Of a stretch of 16,220 bases of DNA, positions 1 to 8,502 are shown piece after piece (the stretch's first letter is position 1; each line of letters opens with the position of its first letter). The notes under the pieces are model-generated. The model worked only from the letters and a program-made list of their open reading frames with translations. It searched no databases and was not told the DNA's origin. Origin of the DNA: Candidatus Bathyarchaeota archaeon (GTDB taxonomy: Archaea; Thermoproteota; Bathyarchaeia; RBG-16-48-13; GCA-020355125); contig JAOZHK010000083.1 of NCBI GenBank assembly GCA_026014905.1, forward strand, positions 1 through 16,220, read 5' to 3'. The position numbers and the translations under genes were made by a program.

Positions 1-770
1 AGTAACGCGATGACAGGAATGAGAAATCCATATGTTGAGAGATTGGTCGCTGTTTCCCAACGTAACAGATAGAGCCATATGACATTGCCAAACACGGAAA
101 CGACGAGCGCGTTATAGAGCAGAAGGACAAGATAGGCAGTATTGCCAATATCAGGGTAGATAGGAACCGTTTCATCGACCAGAACCGTGATGATTCCAAG
201 TAATGCCGAGCTAATTGTAAACTGAAGCGCGGTGGTCACGAAGACATCTACCTGGACGAGATATTTCTTATAATAGATCGTAGAGCTCGCCCAGAGAAAC
301 GCGCCGAAAACCAACAATAGACTTGATGAAGATAAAGCGGAGAATGGTATTCCAGGACGCATAAAGAGTAACGCTACACCTATCAGACCCATCATTACTC
401 CAACGAGTTTCCACAACTTTACCGACTCTTTTAGGAAGAGAATAGATAAGATAAACACGATGAGCGGTTGAGTGAACGTAAGAATTGCCCCTATACCTGA
501 ACTCTGAGAAACCAGTCCTGTATTGGAGACCAAAACATTCACTCCATTTACGAGACCATAGACAGCTAGCTGAAGAAACGTTTTCGGATTCATGGATAGT
601 TTATCGCGTTTCACGAATACGAAAGGCAGTAGGGCAATGGTCACAAGCAACGATTGATGAAACGAAAATGTGAGAGGCGAAACATGCCCTAATGCGACTT
701 TCATCACCGGCCAACTCGAGCCCCACAAGAGTGCCGAGCACAGGAAAAGGAGCCAATTGCGCGTCGTCAT
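1..770 (-). CDS. EamA/DMT-family transporter (partial, C-terminus beyond window)
   Basis: Integral membrane transporter of the drug/metabolite (EamA) superfamily; the substrate cannot be told from sequence. The frame stays open from the ATG at 770 to base 1, giving about 256 residues of a family that is usually near 300. The N-terminus has the typical first-helix motif LWGSSWP (about residues 15-21), and the protein is a chain of hydrophobic helices. A second EamA repeat begins around residue 140 (AFLWASSTIYYKKYL), so roughly the last helix is missing. An in-frame ATG at 788 would add six residues. I prefer 770 because a GAGAGGT sits about 8 bases upstream and the protein then starts as the family does. 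A TATAAA on the minus strand near 870-875 could be its promoter. It is divergent from the secE operon. Confidence 0.85.
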   Translation of the reverse strand, partial: MTTRNWLLFLCSALLWGSSWPVMKVALGHVSPLTFSFHQSLLVTIALLPFVFVKRDKLSMNPKTFLQLAVYGLVNGVNVLVSNTGLVSQSSGIGAILTFTQPLIVFILSILFLKESVKLWKLVGVMMGLIGVALLFMRPGIPFSALSSSSLLLVFGAFLWASSTIYYKKYLVQVDVFVTTALQFTISSALLGIITVLVDETVPIYPDIGNTAYLVLLLYNALVVSVFGNVIWLYLLRWETATNLSTYGFLIPVIAL

Positions 771-868
771 CGGATGGTACCTCTCCATCTCTCACAGAAC
801 GTTGCTCTTGAAGCTTTTGGTCGGTACGGACGTGCGCTCGTAGAATGGCAGCGTCTCTTGAGAGAAAC

Positions 869-876
869 CTTTATAG
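869..876 (-). promoter_or_regulatory. possible TATA box for the EamA transporter
   Basis: Reading the minus strand, CTATAAAG lies about 100 bases before the ATG at 770. This predicts transcription starting near 845 and a leader of about 75 bases. It is the best TATA match in the divergent gap. The rest of that gap (909-982) shows only an AT-rich stretch (about 930-945) that may drive secE. Confidence 0.3.
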
Positions 877-982
877 ATCTACTCAAACAAGAGCTGCAAC
901 AAGCTTAACAAACACCAGATCACATAAACCGCAAAGTTAAAAGAGAGGATATAGCTTCATGTGATTCTGTATTGTTGGATGT

Positions 983-1168
983 GTGCAAGTGCCGATTAGA
1001 TCGTTCCTTTCATCCTGTAGACGGTTAATCCGCCTTATCGGTCGACCAAGCTTTGATGAGTTATGGTCTTATATCAAAATAGGATTAATGGGTATTGGTA
1101 TTATCGGCGTTATCGGCTTTATTGTAAAGTTTATTGCTACCATGCTTCAGGCAACCCCATCAGGGTAG
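983..1168 (+). CDS. secE: SecE/Sec61-gamma preprotein translocase subunit
   Basis: Small essential subunit of the SecYEG (Sec61) channel in the cytoplasmic membrane. The 61-residue product fits archaeal SecE. It has an amphipathic N-terminal half with the family's conserved pattern (R..L..C.RL..L...PSFDELW, residues about 6-28), then one C-terminal membrane helix beginning with the conserved GxxIIGxIGFIV stretch (about 36-50). The start is GTG at 983; the frame is closed upstream by a TGA at 962-964, and a second GTG at 989 is the only other nearby candidate. It ends in TAG, 10 bases before spt5. The secE-spt5-ribosomal protein order is a classic archaeal arrangement and supports the call. 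Confidence 0.9.
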   Translation: MQVPIRSFLSSCRRLIRLIGRPSFDELWSYIKIGLMGIGIIGVIGFIVKFIATMLQATPSG

Positions 1169-1178
1169 GGTTAGAACA

Positions 1179-1640
1179 ATGGAAGAGAAATCGTTTGATT
1201 CAATGTTTTTCGCTGTTCGGACAACAGCTGGTCAAGAGAAAAATGCAGCGGAGCTCGTGGAAGTGAAAGCACGGGCAAAAGATCTTGCACTCATTTCAAT
1301 TCTTGCACCTGAAACCTTACGTGGCTACATCTTTATTGAAGCTACCAGCCCTCATTTAATTGAAGAAGCCATTTCTGGGATTCGATACATTAAATCACGG
1401 GTGCCAGGACGCGTACAGTTTAACGAGCTCGAAAAATATCTGACGACAAAACCAATTATCGAAGAATTAGATATTGGATATACTGTAGAAATCACCGGTG
1501 GTCCATTTAAAGGAATGCGAGCTAAAATCACTCGGGTGAACCCGGTAAGAAAAGAAGCAACATTAGAGCTACTTGAAGCCACGTTTACCCTGCCCATTAC
1601 CGTGAACGCTGATTATTTAAAATTAGTTCAGAAAACTTAA
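1179..1640 (+). CDS. spt5: Transcription elongation factor Spt5 (NusG-like)
   Basis: Archaeal Spt5/NusG: binds the RNA polymerase clamp, closes the cleft for processivity and, with Spt4, helps couple transcription to other processes. The 153-residue protein has an N-terminal NGN domain (about 9-88, starting FFAVRTTAGQEKNAAELV and containing LRGYIFIEA) and a C-terminal KOW domain (about 97-150, containing ITGGPFKGMRAKI). This is the usual archaeal architecture and length. The frame is open further upstream into secE, but the ATG at 1179 gives the family-typical short N-terminus and lies 10 bases after the secE stop, so I use it. It is co-transcribed with secE and the ribosomal protein genes that follow. 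Confidence 0.93.
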   Translation: MEEKSFDSMFFAVRTTAGQEKNAAELVEVKARAKDLALISILAPETLRGYIFIEATSPHLIEEAISGIRYIKSRVPGRVQFNELEKYLTTKPIIEELDIGYTVEITGGPFKGMRAKITRVNPVRKEATLELLEATFTLPITVNADYLKLVQKT

Positions 1641-1671
1641 GTTGTATAAATAAAAAGGGAGTAGATCATCC

Positions 1672-2169
1672 ATGAGCGAGGTAAAAATTGTTGAAGCATT
1701 GATCAGTGGAGGCCAAGCGACTGCAGGCCCCCCTCTAGGACCCGCTTTAGGACCGTATGGTCTTAATGTATTAGCAGTCGTCAACAGAATTAATGACCTC
1801 ACTAAAAGTTTTGCAGGTATGAAAGTACCAGTTAAGATTGAGGTAGACATATCGACTAAGGAATTTGAAGTGACAGTTGGTATTCCGACCACTTCTGCCC
1901 TCCTTGTCAAAGAATTAGGGATATCTAAAGGTTCGGGAGCTCCAAATACTGAAAAAGTGGGCGACCTCAATCTGGAACAGATTGTACAAGTTGTCTTGCA
2001 GAAAAAAAGCAGCCTTCTAGCAAAAGATATGCGAAATGCCATCAAAGAAGTTCTGGGAAGTTGTTCCAGTATGGGCGTTACAGTAGAAGGTAAAGAACCT
2101 GTTGTAATTCAACAAGAACTCGATCAAGGACTCTACGATGAGTTTTTAAATAAGTCGCCAACACTTTAA
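1672..2169 (+). CDS. rpl11: Large ribosomal subunit protein uL11
   Basis: L11 binds the GTPase-associated region of 23S rRNA next to the stalk base and contacts elongation factors. The 165 residues match the archaeal family length. The N-terminal domain carries the proline/glycine-rich signature GGQATAGPPLGPALGPYG (about 14-31) that anchors the flexible N-domain. The RNA-binding C-terminal domain contains KELGISKGSGAPNTEKVG (about 84-101) and ends with the conserved MGVTVEGKEP segment. The start is ATG at 1672, with GGGAG about 10 bases upstream. It lies in the L11-L1-L10-L12 stalk operon. Confidence 0.96.
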   Translation: MSEVKIVEALISGGQATAGPPLGPALGPYGLNVLAVVNRINDLTKSFAGMKVPVKIEVDISTKEFEVTVGIPTTSALLVKELGISKGSGAPNTEKVGDLNLEQIVQVVLQKKSSLLAKDMRNAIKEVLGSCSSMGVTVEGKEPVVIQQELDQGLYDEFLNKSPTL

Positions 2170-2194
2170 CTACCTCAAATGAGGGAAATCATCA

Positions 2195-2845
2195 TTGCCG
2201 GTCAACATCGAAGAAATTTTGAAAGCCGTGGAGGCAGCAAAGCAGACTTCGAAGAAACGCCGATTCACCCAAAGTATGGAATTAGTCGTAGCTTTACAGG
2301 ATATTGACTTAAAAAAACCTGAAAACCGGTTTAATGAGCTAGTAGAACTTCCTCACCCTCCCTCACAGAGTACAAAAATCGCGGTCTTCGCGACGGGCGA
2401 TTTAGCCTTACGAGCCCAAGAGGCCGGGGCTCAAGTATTTGGTCGAGACATCGTTGATGGATTGACAACTGATCGCAAACAGGCCCGAAATCTCGTTCGA
2501 GGTTTCGACTTTTTCCTCGCTGAAACCACACTTATGCCTTTAATTGGCCGTGCTCTTGGACCCATTCTAGGACCCAAAGGCACGATGCCTACCCCTGTTC
2601 CTCCAACTGCTCCAATAGATACGCTTATTGATAGACGTCGGCGAACAGTTCAAGTTCGCATTCGAACTCAATTGAATGCACAATGTAAAGTTGGAACCGA
2701 AGAGATGGACAGTAAAGAAATTGCCGCTAATATCCAAACAGTTTTTAATCGACTCGAAAGACGCTTTGAGAAAGGGCTTCGAAACATCCGAGGAGCATAT
2801 GTAAAAACGACAATGGGACCGCCGACTAAAATCGGTATAACGTAA
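2195..2845 (+). CDS. rpl1: Large ribosomal subunit protein uL1
   Basis: L1 forms the mobile L1 stalk that moves deacylated tRNA out of the E site. In some archaea L1 also represses its own operon by binding the mRNA; I did not find a convincing copy of that site here. The 216 residues match archaeal L1. Clear family blocks are RRFTQSMELVVALQDIDLKKPENRF (first part about 22-41), the GRALGPILGPKGTMPTP loop (about 117-133), and the C-terminal IRGAYVKTTMGPPTKI. The start is TTG at 2195, preceded by GAGGG at 2181-2185. The ATG at 2179 is out of frame. Confidence 0.95.
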   Translation: MPVNIEEILKAVEAAKQTSKKRRFTQSMELVVALQDIDLKKPENRFNELVELPHPPSQSTKIAVFATGDLALRAQEAGAQVFGRDIVDGLTTDRKQARNLVRGFDFFLAETTLMPLIGRALGPILGPKGTMPTPVPPTAPIDTLIDRRRRTVQVRIRTQLNAQCKVGTEEMDSKEIAANIQTVFNRLERRFEKGLRNIRGAYVKTTMGPPTKIGIT

Positions 2846-2858
2846 ACAGGTGATTAAA

Positions 2859-3746
2859 GTGGCTCAAGTTCTTGAACGAGCTTCTATCAAACGAAAAGCC
2901 CAAAGAGTAGAGGATCTCTCAAATTTAATCAATGAATACAATGTCGTCGCATTTGCGAGTTTAAATAAAGTACGTGCTGCGCAACTCCAAGAATTGGCCA
3001 AAAGGTTTCGCTCAGAGATCTTTATGAAGGTTTCCAAAAACATTTTGGTCAAGCGCGCTCTCGAACAAAACGATAAACCCAATATTCAAGACCTTACTGA
3101 GCACTTAGAGGGATCCAACACTCTTCTCTTTACCAACATGAATCCATTCACTCTCTCTCTTACACTTGAAAAAAACAAAATTAAAACAACAGCAAAAGCG
3201 GGTGATATTGCTCCCGAAGACATCATTATTCCCGCAGGCAATACGGGGCTTCCGCCTGGCCCAGCTATTTCAGAGTTAAATGACGCGGGTATACGCACCC
3301 GAATCGAGGCGGGAAGCGTGTGGGTGATTCGTGAAACCACTGTAGCCAGTAAAGGAGATGCGATCCAACCCAACGTGGCAAGTGTCTTATCTAAATTGGA
3401 TATTAGACCCTTAGAAGTAGGACTGCGTGTCGTCGCTGCCTATGAGGATGGATTAGTCTTTTCCACCAATCAGTTGTTACCCAATGTAGAATCGCTCCGC
3501 ATTCAATTTGCCGATGCGTCGACTCACGCCTATAACTTAGCAATGGCTTCATCATATCCCACTTCACAAACCACCGGATCTCTTCTGCAGCTAGCTCACC
3601 TAAATGCTCGCAACCTTGCTATAAATACCATATTCCTCACTTCGGATACAACAATAGATATTTTAGCTAAAGCCTATCAACAAATGCAATCACTCTCCCA
3701 AGAATTGGCAAAAATAAATAAGGACGCAGCCCCAAAAGAAGTTTAA
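2859..3746 (+). CDS. rpl10: Large ribosomal subunit protein uL10 (stalk protein P0)
   Basis: P0/L10 forms the base of the ribosomal stalk: its N-terminal domain binds 23S rRNA and its C-terminal spine helices each hold an L12 dimer. The N-domain (about 1-110) shows NVVAFASLNKVRAAQLQELA and KNILVKRALE, and the inserted archaeal domain has GNTGLPPGPAISEL. The helical spine runs to the end. I place the start at GTG 2859 because GGTGA (2849-2853) sits 5 bases before it. The GTG at 2850 would add three residues and lie on top of that site. At 295 residues it stops at the last spine helix (ends NKDAAPKEV) and lacks the acidic linker and GLGALFG-type tail that most archaeal P0 proteins share with L12. 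Confidence 0.93.
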   Translation: MAQVLERASIKRKAQRVEDLSNLINEYNVVAFASLNKVRAAQLQELAKRFRSEIFMKVSKNILVKRALEQNDKPNIQDLTEHLEGSNTLLFTNMNPFTLSLTLEKNKIKTTAKAGDIAPEDIIIPAGNTGLPPGPAISELNDAGIRTRIEAGSVWVIRETTVASKGDAIQPNVASVLSKLDIRPLEVGLRVVAAYEDGLVFSTNQLLPNVESLRIQFADASTHAYNLAMASSYPTSQTTGSLLQLAHLNARNLAINTIFLTSDTTIDILAKAYQQMQSLSQELAKINKDAAPKEV

Positions 3747-3829
3747 ATATAGGAAAAGTTGAAAAGAAAGCACCGTTTATTGAGTGAAGAACAAAACGAG
3801 TATGCTTCAATATTTGAGGTGAAAGAATA

Positions 3830-4135
3830 ATGCGATATGTTTATGCTGCCCTCCTACTCCACGCTTCTGGAACGAAAATCGAAGAGGACACTCTTACTAC
3901 TGTACTCGCGGCTACGGGAATCGATGTTGACCCTGCAAGAGTGAAAGCGTTAGTCGCTTCTCTCTCCGAAGTGAATATCGACGACGCTATTAAGATGGCT
4001 CCTGGATTAATTCCGACAGCTCCCGCCCCAGCTCCCGAAGCTGAATCAAAGAAAGAAGACGCACCTGTAGACGAGGAAGAAGAGGAGAAAAAGGAGGAAG
4101 AGGCTCTCGCTGGATTAGGAGCTCTATTTGGGTAA
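3830..4135 (+). CDS. rpl12: Large ribosomal subunit protein P1 (archaeal L12)
   Basis: Acidic stalk protein, present in several dimers on P0, that recruits and activates translational GTPases. The 101-residue product has the N-terminal dimerisation domain (about 1-58, [17 protein letters not shown]), an Ala/Pro-rich hinge (about 62-72), a highly charged Glu/Lys linker and the universal C-terminal factor-binding tail ending GLGALFG. GAGGTGA at 3816-3822 lies 7 bases before the ATG and is the strongest ribosome binding site of the operon, as expected for a protein needed in multiple copies. An 83-base gap separates it from rpl10. A pyrimidine-rich stretch just after the stop (about 4139-4152) may end the operon. 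Confidence 0.96.
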   Translation: MRYVYAALLLHASGTKIEEDTLTTVLAATGIDVDPARVKALVASLSEVNIDDAIKMAPGLIPTAPAPAPEAESKKEDAPVDEEEEEKKEEEALAGLGALFG

Positions 4136-4285
4136 ACCGTTCCTCCTCTTTCATTCAAAGTATTGATGATGTAAACGCTGGACGTTGACATTGACAATAA
4201 ATCACCCTAAAACTATATTTTAATCAGCAGTCAGAGTAGTATCATACACCAAAAAACGCTCTAACTTGCTGCAGATCGCGACAAT

Positions 4286-4347
4286 TCAGGCAGGAGCTAT
4301 GCTCAATCCTAGCTGATATATTGAAAGCGCGCACGTATATTGAAAGC
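4286..4347 (+). promoter_or_regulatory. Hairpin and 12-bp direct repeat in the leuS leader
   Basis: The 312 bases between rpl12 and leuS contain no gene that I can support. They do hold an imperfect inverted repeat (TCAGGCAGGA at 4286-4295 against TCCTAGCTGA at 4307-4316, 8 of 10 positions pairing). This is followed directly by two exact copies of TATATTGAAAGC at 4317-4328 and 4336-4347, spaced 19 bases start to start, about two helical turns. This may be a binding site for a regulator of leuS or a structured leader. The function is not known. Confidence 0.35.
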
Positions 4348-4447
4348 TCATGCATTATCGGTTATAGTGGACCTGCAATGGAAAAGAAATACGATAATGT
4401 AGAAATCCACAAACAATTAATTAATCAAAATTTGAAGGACGTCAATC

Positions 4448-7360
4448 GTGATTAATTGGTCGCAGATGGAAAAGAAGTGGCGAGTCGCATGGAATAACGC
4501 TCAAATCTACGAAGCTGACCCCGAGGCTATGCCCAAATTCTTTATGACTGTCGCTTATCCATATCCTAACTCGCCCCAACATGTTGGTCATGGCCGGACT
4601 TACACCATTACAGACGTATATGCCCGCTATAAGCGAATGCAAGGCATCAACGTGTTATTTCCGATGGCTTTTCACTATACAGGAACCCCTATTCTCGCAA
4701 TGGCAAAACGTATTCGGTCAGACGATGCTGAATTAATCACTGACTTCCAAACCATTTACCATGTCCCCTCAGAGATAGTTAAAACCTTCACAGAGCCACT
4801 TCAGATTGCACAATATTTTCATCACGAAATAAGACAAGGCATGCAGGAGATTGGATATTCTATTGACTGGCGACGTGAATTTACGACAGTTGACCCGATA
4901 TATCAACGTTTTATTGAATGGCAATTCCATCAACTCCAAAATAAAGCCCTGATTACGCGAGGTAGTCACCCGGTTGGCTGGTGTCCAAGCTGTGAGAGCC
5001 CAATGGGTCAACACGACACAAAAGGCGACCTCGAACCAGAGTTTGAAGAAATCACTCTCGTCAAATTTTCCCTCATCAACGACAATATCCAACTCCCAAC
5101 GGGGACCCTGCGCCCCGAAACGCTTTTCGGCGTGACTAATCTGTGGCTCCATCCTGATATCGAATACGTATCTGCCGACGTGAATGAAGAAGAATGGATA
5201 ATGAGCCGTGAATGTGCAGATAAACTAGCAATGCTTGAGTACACAGTCCATATTAAACGCACGATCCCCGGTCACACACTGATTGGAAAATACGTCAAGA
5301 ATCCCTTAACAACGCAACAGATCATCATCCTACCTGCAGCATTTGTAGATCCAAATAACGGAACCGGTATTGTCATGTCTGTCCCAGGCCATGCGCCATA
5401 TGATTACATCGCTCTTCAAGACTTGAAAAAAACCCCTCAACAATTGACTTCCTATAACTTATCCTTGAAAACAATCAACGCAATTTCACCCATATCCCTG
5501 ATCTATCTGGAAGGCTATTCCCCTTTCCCTGCTGTAGATCTCCTACAACAGATTGGTGCAGTTGATCAATATGATCCCAAGGTTGAAGCAGCAACTAAAG
5601 AAGTATATCGTCTGGAATTTCATCAAGGTATCATGAAAGATATTACGGGTCAATATGCAGGTCTAACAGTTTCTGAGGCACGAGATGCTGTGACCCGTAA
5701 TTTATTGGCTTCAGGATCTGCAACGAGCATGTACGAGCTTCAAAATGGACCTATCTATTGCCGCTGTGGAGGTGAGGTTATTGTCAAAATCTTTGAAGAC
5801 CAATGGTTCATCAATTACGGTGATCCCGAATGGAAAGTATCAGCCCACCAATGTCTCAATCAGATGACAATAATACCCACCGAACTTGAAGCTGAATTTC
5901 ATAATGTCGTCGACTGGTTACACGAGAAGGCATGTGCACGACGTCATGGAATGGGGACACCTCTACCATGGGATCCTGACTGGATTATTGAAAGTCTCTC
6001 CGACTCGGTGATTTACATGAGCTACTACACTATTGCGCATATCATTAATCGTGAACAATTGAGTCAGAATCAAGTTAACGATGCTATGTTTGACTACATC
6101 TTCTTAGGTCGAGGTAATCCTGACCAGCTGGAACAGCAACTTGCCCTCAACGAGGGAGTTCTTCAAGAAATGCGCCGAGAATTCACCTATTTCTATCCAC
6201 TGGATAGTCGGAATTCAGGTCGAGACCTGGTACCCAATCACCTCACATTCTTCATTTTTAATCATGTCGCCATATTTCCTCCCTCGCTCTGGCCACAGCA
6301 AATCGTTGTGAATGGTAGTGTACTCATGGATGGTAAAAAAATGTCCAAGTCCTTTGGAAACATCATCCCTCTCCGAACCGCCCTCGCTACATATGGCGCA
6401 GATCCTCTCCGAATCGCGATCTTGTCAACCGCTGAACTCTTACAAGACGCAGATTTTAGTATGGAACTCGCCCAATCCATGAAAGAGCGCTTAGAACGCT
6501 TCTACACATTTGCGCTAGATATCATTACAACGCAATTACCTCACCCCCAATCTCCCTCAACTTCTCTTGACCAATGGATTCTTGGACGTCTTCATTCTCA
6601 TATTCACATCGCAACTGAAGCCATGGAGCAATTACGATTCCGTCACGCAGTCCAAACCGCACTCTATCTACTAGATCGAGATCTGCAGTGGTATTTACGT
6701 CGGCTCCCCCCCGAACAAAAAAATTCACCCAGGGTTAACTCCCTCCTCTCTCAAGTTATCGAAACGAAAACGCTACTCTTAGCCCCATTTACCCCCCATA
6801 TTTGTGAAGAACTCTGGCAGCAGATGGGAAAACCGGGATTCATATCAACAGCTCAATGGCCCAATTATGATGCCTCAAAGTTGAATCCCCTCATCTTAAT
6901 GAGGGAAAACATGATCCAAGCCCTTCTAGACGACATTCATCACATTATCCAAGCCACGAAGATCCATCCTACACACATTTATCTTTATACTGCTGCATCA
7001 TGGAAATCACAAATATACCATAACGCGCTTCGTTTTACTATTCAAGACACACTTACTATACGCCAATTGATGCAAAAAGCGCTGCAGAACCCCGAGAATC
7101 GTCAACGCGCTAAACAAGTATCGACGTTTGTCCAGAAACTGGTCACGGATATGCAGAAGATAGCACCTCAACTTCTTCGTGAAAGGAATCAAATTGGAGT
7201 AATCAGTGAGTATGATATCTTCTCCGAAGCAGCAGATTTTTTTGCTCGGGAGTTTCGTGCCGAAGTCACTGTATTTCATGAAGAGGATAACGATGTTGTA
7301 GACCCGCAACATCGTGCTCACCTCGCTGAACCCTATAGACCAGCAATATATATCGAATAA
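4448..7360 (+). CDS. leuS: Leucyl-tRNA synthetase (archaeal/eukaryotic type)
   Basis: Class Ia synthetase that charges tRNA-Leu with leucine in an ATP-dependent reaction and edits mischarged amino acids. The 970 residues fit the archaeal family. The ATP-binding HIGH motif appears as HVGH (45-48) after PYPNSPQ. A CxxC pair at 179 and 182 (GWCPSC) belongs to a zinc knuckle near the insert boundary. The CP1 editing domain follows, with TLRPETLFG and GTGIVMSVPGHAPYDY, whose Asp319 is the conserved editing aspartate. KMSKS is at 631-635 (GKKMSKSFGN). The anticodon-binding helical domain and the archaeal C-terminal extension complete it. The start is GTG at 4448, with a weak GAAGGA upstream. The AT-rich AATTAATTAA near 4415-4424 may be its TATA box, implying a very short leader. 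Confidence 0.96.
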   Translation: MINWSQMEKKWRVAWNNAQIYEADPEAMPKFFMTVAYPYPNSPQHVGHGRTYTITDVYARYKRMQGINVLFPMAFHYTGTPILAMAKRIRSDDAELITDFQTIYHVPSEIVKTFTEPLQIAQYFHHEIRQGMQEIGYSIDWRREFTTVDPIYQRFIEWQFHQLQNKALITRGSHPVGWCPSCESPMGQHDTKGDLEPEFEEITLVKFSLINDNIQLPTGTLRPETLFGVTNLWLHPDIEYVSADVNEEEWIMSRECADKLAMLEYTVHIKRTIPGHTLIGKYVKNPLTTQQIIILPAAFVDPNNGTGIVMSVPGHAPYDYIALQDLKKTPQQLTSYNLSLKTINAISPISLIYLEGYSPFPAVDLLQQIGAVDQYDPKVEAATKEVYRLEFHQGIMKDITGQYAGLTVSEARDAVTRNLLASGSATSMYELQNGPIYCRCGGEVIVKIFEDQWFINYGDPEWKVSAHQCLNQMTIIPTELEAEFHNVVDWLHEKACARRHGMGTPLPWDPDWIIESLSDSVIYMSYYTIAHIINREQLSQNQVNDAMFDYIFLGRGNPDQLEQQLALNEGVLQEMRREFTYFYPLDSRNSGRDLVPNHLTFFIFNHVAIFPPSLWPQQIVVNGSVLMDGKKMSKSFGNIIPLRTALATYGADPLRIAILSTAELLQDADFSMELAQSMKERLERFYTFALDIITTQLPHPQSPSTSLDQWILGRLHSHIHIATEAMEQLRFRHAVQTALYLLDRDLQWYLRRLPPEQKNSPRVNSLLSQVIETKTLLLAPFTPHICEELWQQMGKPGFISTAQWPNYDASKLNPLILMRENMIQALLDDIHHIIQATKIHPTHIYLYTAASWKSQIYHNALRFTIQDTLTIRQLMQKALQNPENRQRAKQVSTFVQKLVTDMQKIAPQLLRERNQIGVISEYDIFSEAADFFAREFRAEVTVFHEEDNDVVDPQHRAHLAEPYRPAIYIE

Positions 7361-7394
7361 AGAGTAGGTGTTTAGAAAAGTAACTCATGTGGGC

Positions 7395-7850
7395 TTATCG
7401 TGTAACTCGATGAATCATTTCCCGATCGTGGTCGGTTCTCCTTTCCATGATAAATAGCATGGTCGCAAACTCTTCAACGACTTGCATCAAGTTTCTTGTC
7501 AGATCATCTGTGGTCAGGACAACAACTAATTCCTGCTGATCTATGACAACAAGGCGTCGAATTCCCTTCTCTTTCATGAGTTTTGCGGCGCTTGCTACAT
7601 CTTCTCGTTGTGAAATCGTCACAACGGGAGCTGTCATCACATCAGTCATGAACACTGTATTGGGATTTTGGGTTGAAGCTAGCACGCGATGCACGAGGTC
7701 GCGCTCAGTTACAATACCTAACACTTGTTTTTCACGAACCACTATTAAAGAGCCAATACATTTCTTCCGCATCAGTTTCGCTGCAAAAGTCACGGACTCT
7801 TCAGTATTAATCGTAACTGGATCTTTAGTCATCGCTTCTTGAACAATCAT
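7395..7850 (-). CDS. Two-CBS-domain protein
   Basis: Stand-alone CBS-pair protein. Such proteins bind adenosyl nucleotides (AMP, ATP, SAM) or other ligands and act as energy or metabolite sensors; the partner is unknown. The 151 residues contain CBS1 (about 3-58: VQEAMTKDPVTI ... GIVTERDLVHRVL) and CBS2 (about 70-122: VMTAPVVTI ... IRRLVVIDQQELVVVLTTDDLTR). The TERD and TTDD segments are the usual ribose/phosphate-contact positions. A charged tail, ERRTDHDREMIHRVTR, closes the protein. The ATG at 7850 has GTGA close upstream. It converges on leuS (34-base gap) and is divergent from the PRC-barrel gene. Confidence 0.9.
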   Translation of the reverse strand: MIVQEAMTKDPVTINTEESVTFAAKLMRKKCIGSLIVVREKQVLGIVTERDLVHRVLASTQNPNTVFMTDVMTAPVVTISQREDVASAAKLMKEKGIRRLVVIDQQELVVVLTTDDLTRNLMQVVEEFATMLFIMERRTDHDREMIHRVTR

Positions 7851-8004
7851 GCTTCACATTATTTACATTGCAATAACATTGTAAAAAATGTATTATCACC
7901 ATAAGGCGCGCGCGTAACAATAAAGCCAAGCTAGCTTAGATTATGGTAACTAGACGATTGTCATAATCTCAAATAGCAGGTTGTATTTCGAGTAACATAA
8001 ATCA

Positions 8005-8013
8005 TTATATAAT
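8005..8013 (+). promoter_or_regulatory. TATA box for the PRC-barrel gene
   Basis: TTATATAAT lies about 60 bases before the ATG at 8067, predicting a transcript start near 8036 and a leader of about 30 bases. The divergent gap 7851-8066 otherwise contains the palindrome ATTGCAAT (7867-7874) and a repeated ACATTG (7865 and 7876) next to the CBS gene start. It also has a short GC-alternating tract near 7904 and the palindrome AAGCTAGCTT (7927-7936). Confidence 0.45.
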
Positions 8014-8066
8014 CTTCTCGAGTTATCACTAAACGGTTTATAGTCTGTGGGGAATCGGATAACGCA

Positions 8067-8345
8067 ATGCGACCAGATCAATTGGGAGGAAAAGATGTCA
8101 TTGATGCGGATGCGCAACTTATAGGTGATGTGTGTGATTTGGAATTCGATATCTCGCGCTGGATGATAACTCACATTTGTGTTAACTTATCGGATCGCGC
8201 TATCGAAACCCTTGGCTATCAAAAACCTCGATTTCTAGGGAAAGTATTAGTGCATCTCCCTGTTCATGTCATTCAAGCAGTAAGTGACGTTGTATCATTA
8301 AATAAGAGCATAGTAGAGATTAAAGAGCTTATCGAACAACATTAG
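8067..8345 (+). CDS. PRC-barrel domain protein
   Basis: Small archaeal PRC-barrel protein of 92 residues. The beta-barrel fold is recognisable from the opening pattern GGKDVIDADAQLIGDVCDLEFD (about 7-28), which matches the family's G-K-x-V-x-D-x-x-G-x-x-I/V-G-x-V-x-D-x-x-x-D signature. A central ICVNLS strand and a C-terminal helix follow. Some archaeal PRC-barrel proteins take part in cell division (the CdpB group) and others in RNA metabolism; nothing here decides which. The ATG at 8067 has only a weak GTGGGG upstream (8047-8052). It stands alone and ends in TAG. The 157 bases after it, up to the tRNA, show only a tRNA promoter candidate. Confidence 0.82.
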   Translation: MRPDQLGGKDVIDADAQLIGDVCDLEFDISRWMITHICVNLSDRAIETLGYQKPRFLGKVLVHLPVHVIQAVSDVVSLNKSIVEIKELIEQH

Positions 8346-8448
8346 CTAGCAAATATCCAATTGCGTGAAAGCTTAAAACGACAAGACGTAGACGTTGTGA
8401 TTCATCTAGATCTACTCAAAAGACCAAATTAGCAATACCGGCTCCTCC

Positions 8449-8457
8449 ATTTATATC
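8449..8457 (+). promoter_or_regulatory. possible TATA box for tRNA-Arg
   Basis: ATTTATATC lies about 50 bases upstream of the mature tRNA 5' end. Transcription would begin near 8480 and leave a short 5' leader for RNase P to remove. It is the only good TATA match between the PRC-barrel stop and the tRNA. Confidence 0.4.
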
Positions 8458-8502
8458 TAAGATACGAACATTACATGGAGATAACCCACCTTTGGTAACA
8501 AT

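Noticed and set aside
774..908. Plus-strand ORF of 44 codons with an amphipathic C-terminal half
   Set aside because: It begins 4 bases from the divergent transporter start with no room for its own signals, and it covers the transporter's likely TATA box. Coding is possible but unsupported.
4160..4200. C/D box RNA suggested by TGATGA at 4164
   Set aside because: No CTGA box at a suitable distance and no terminal pairing.
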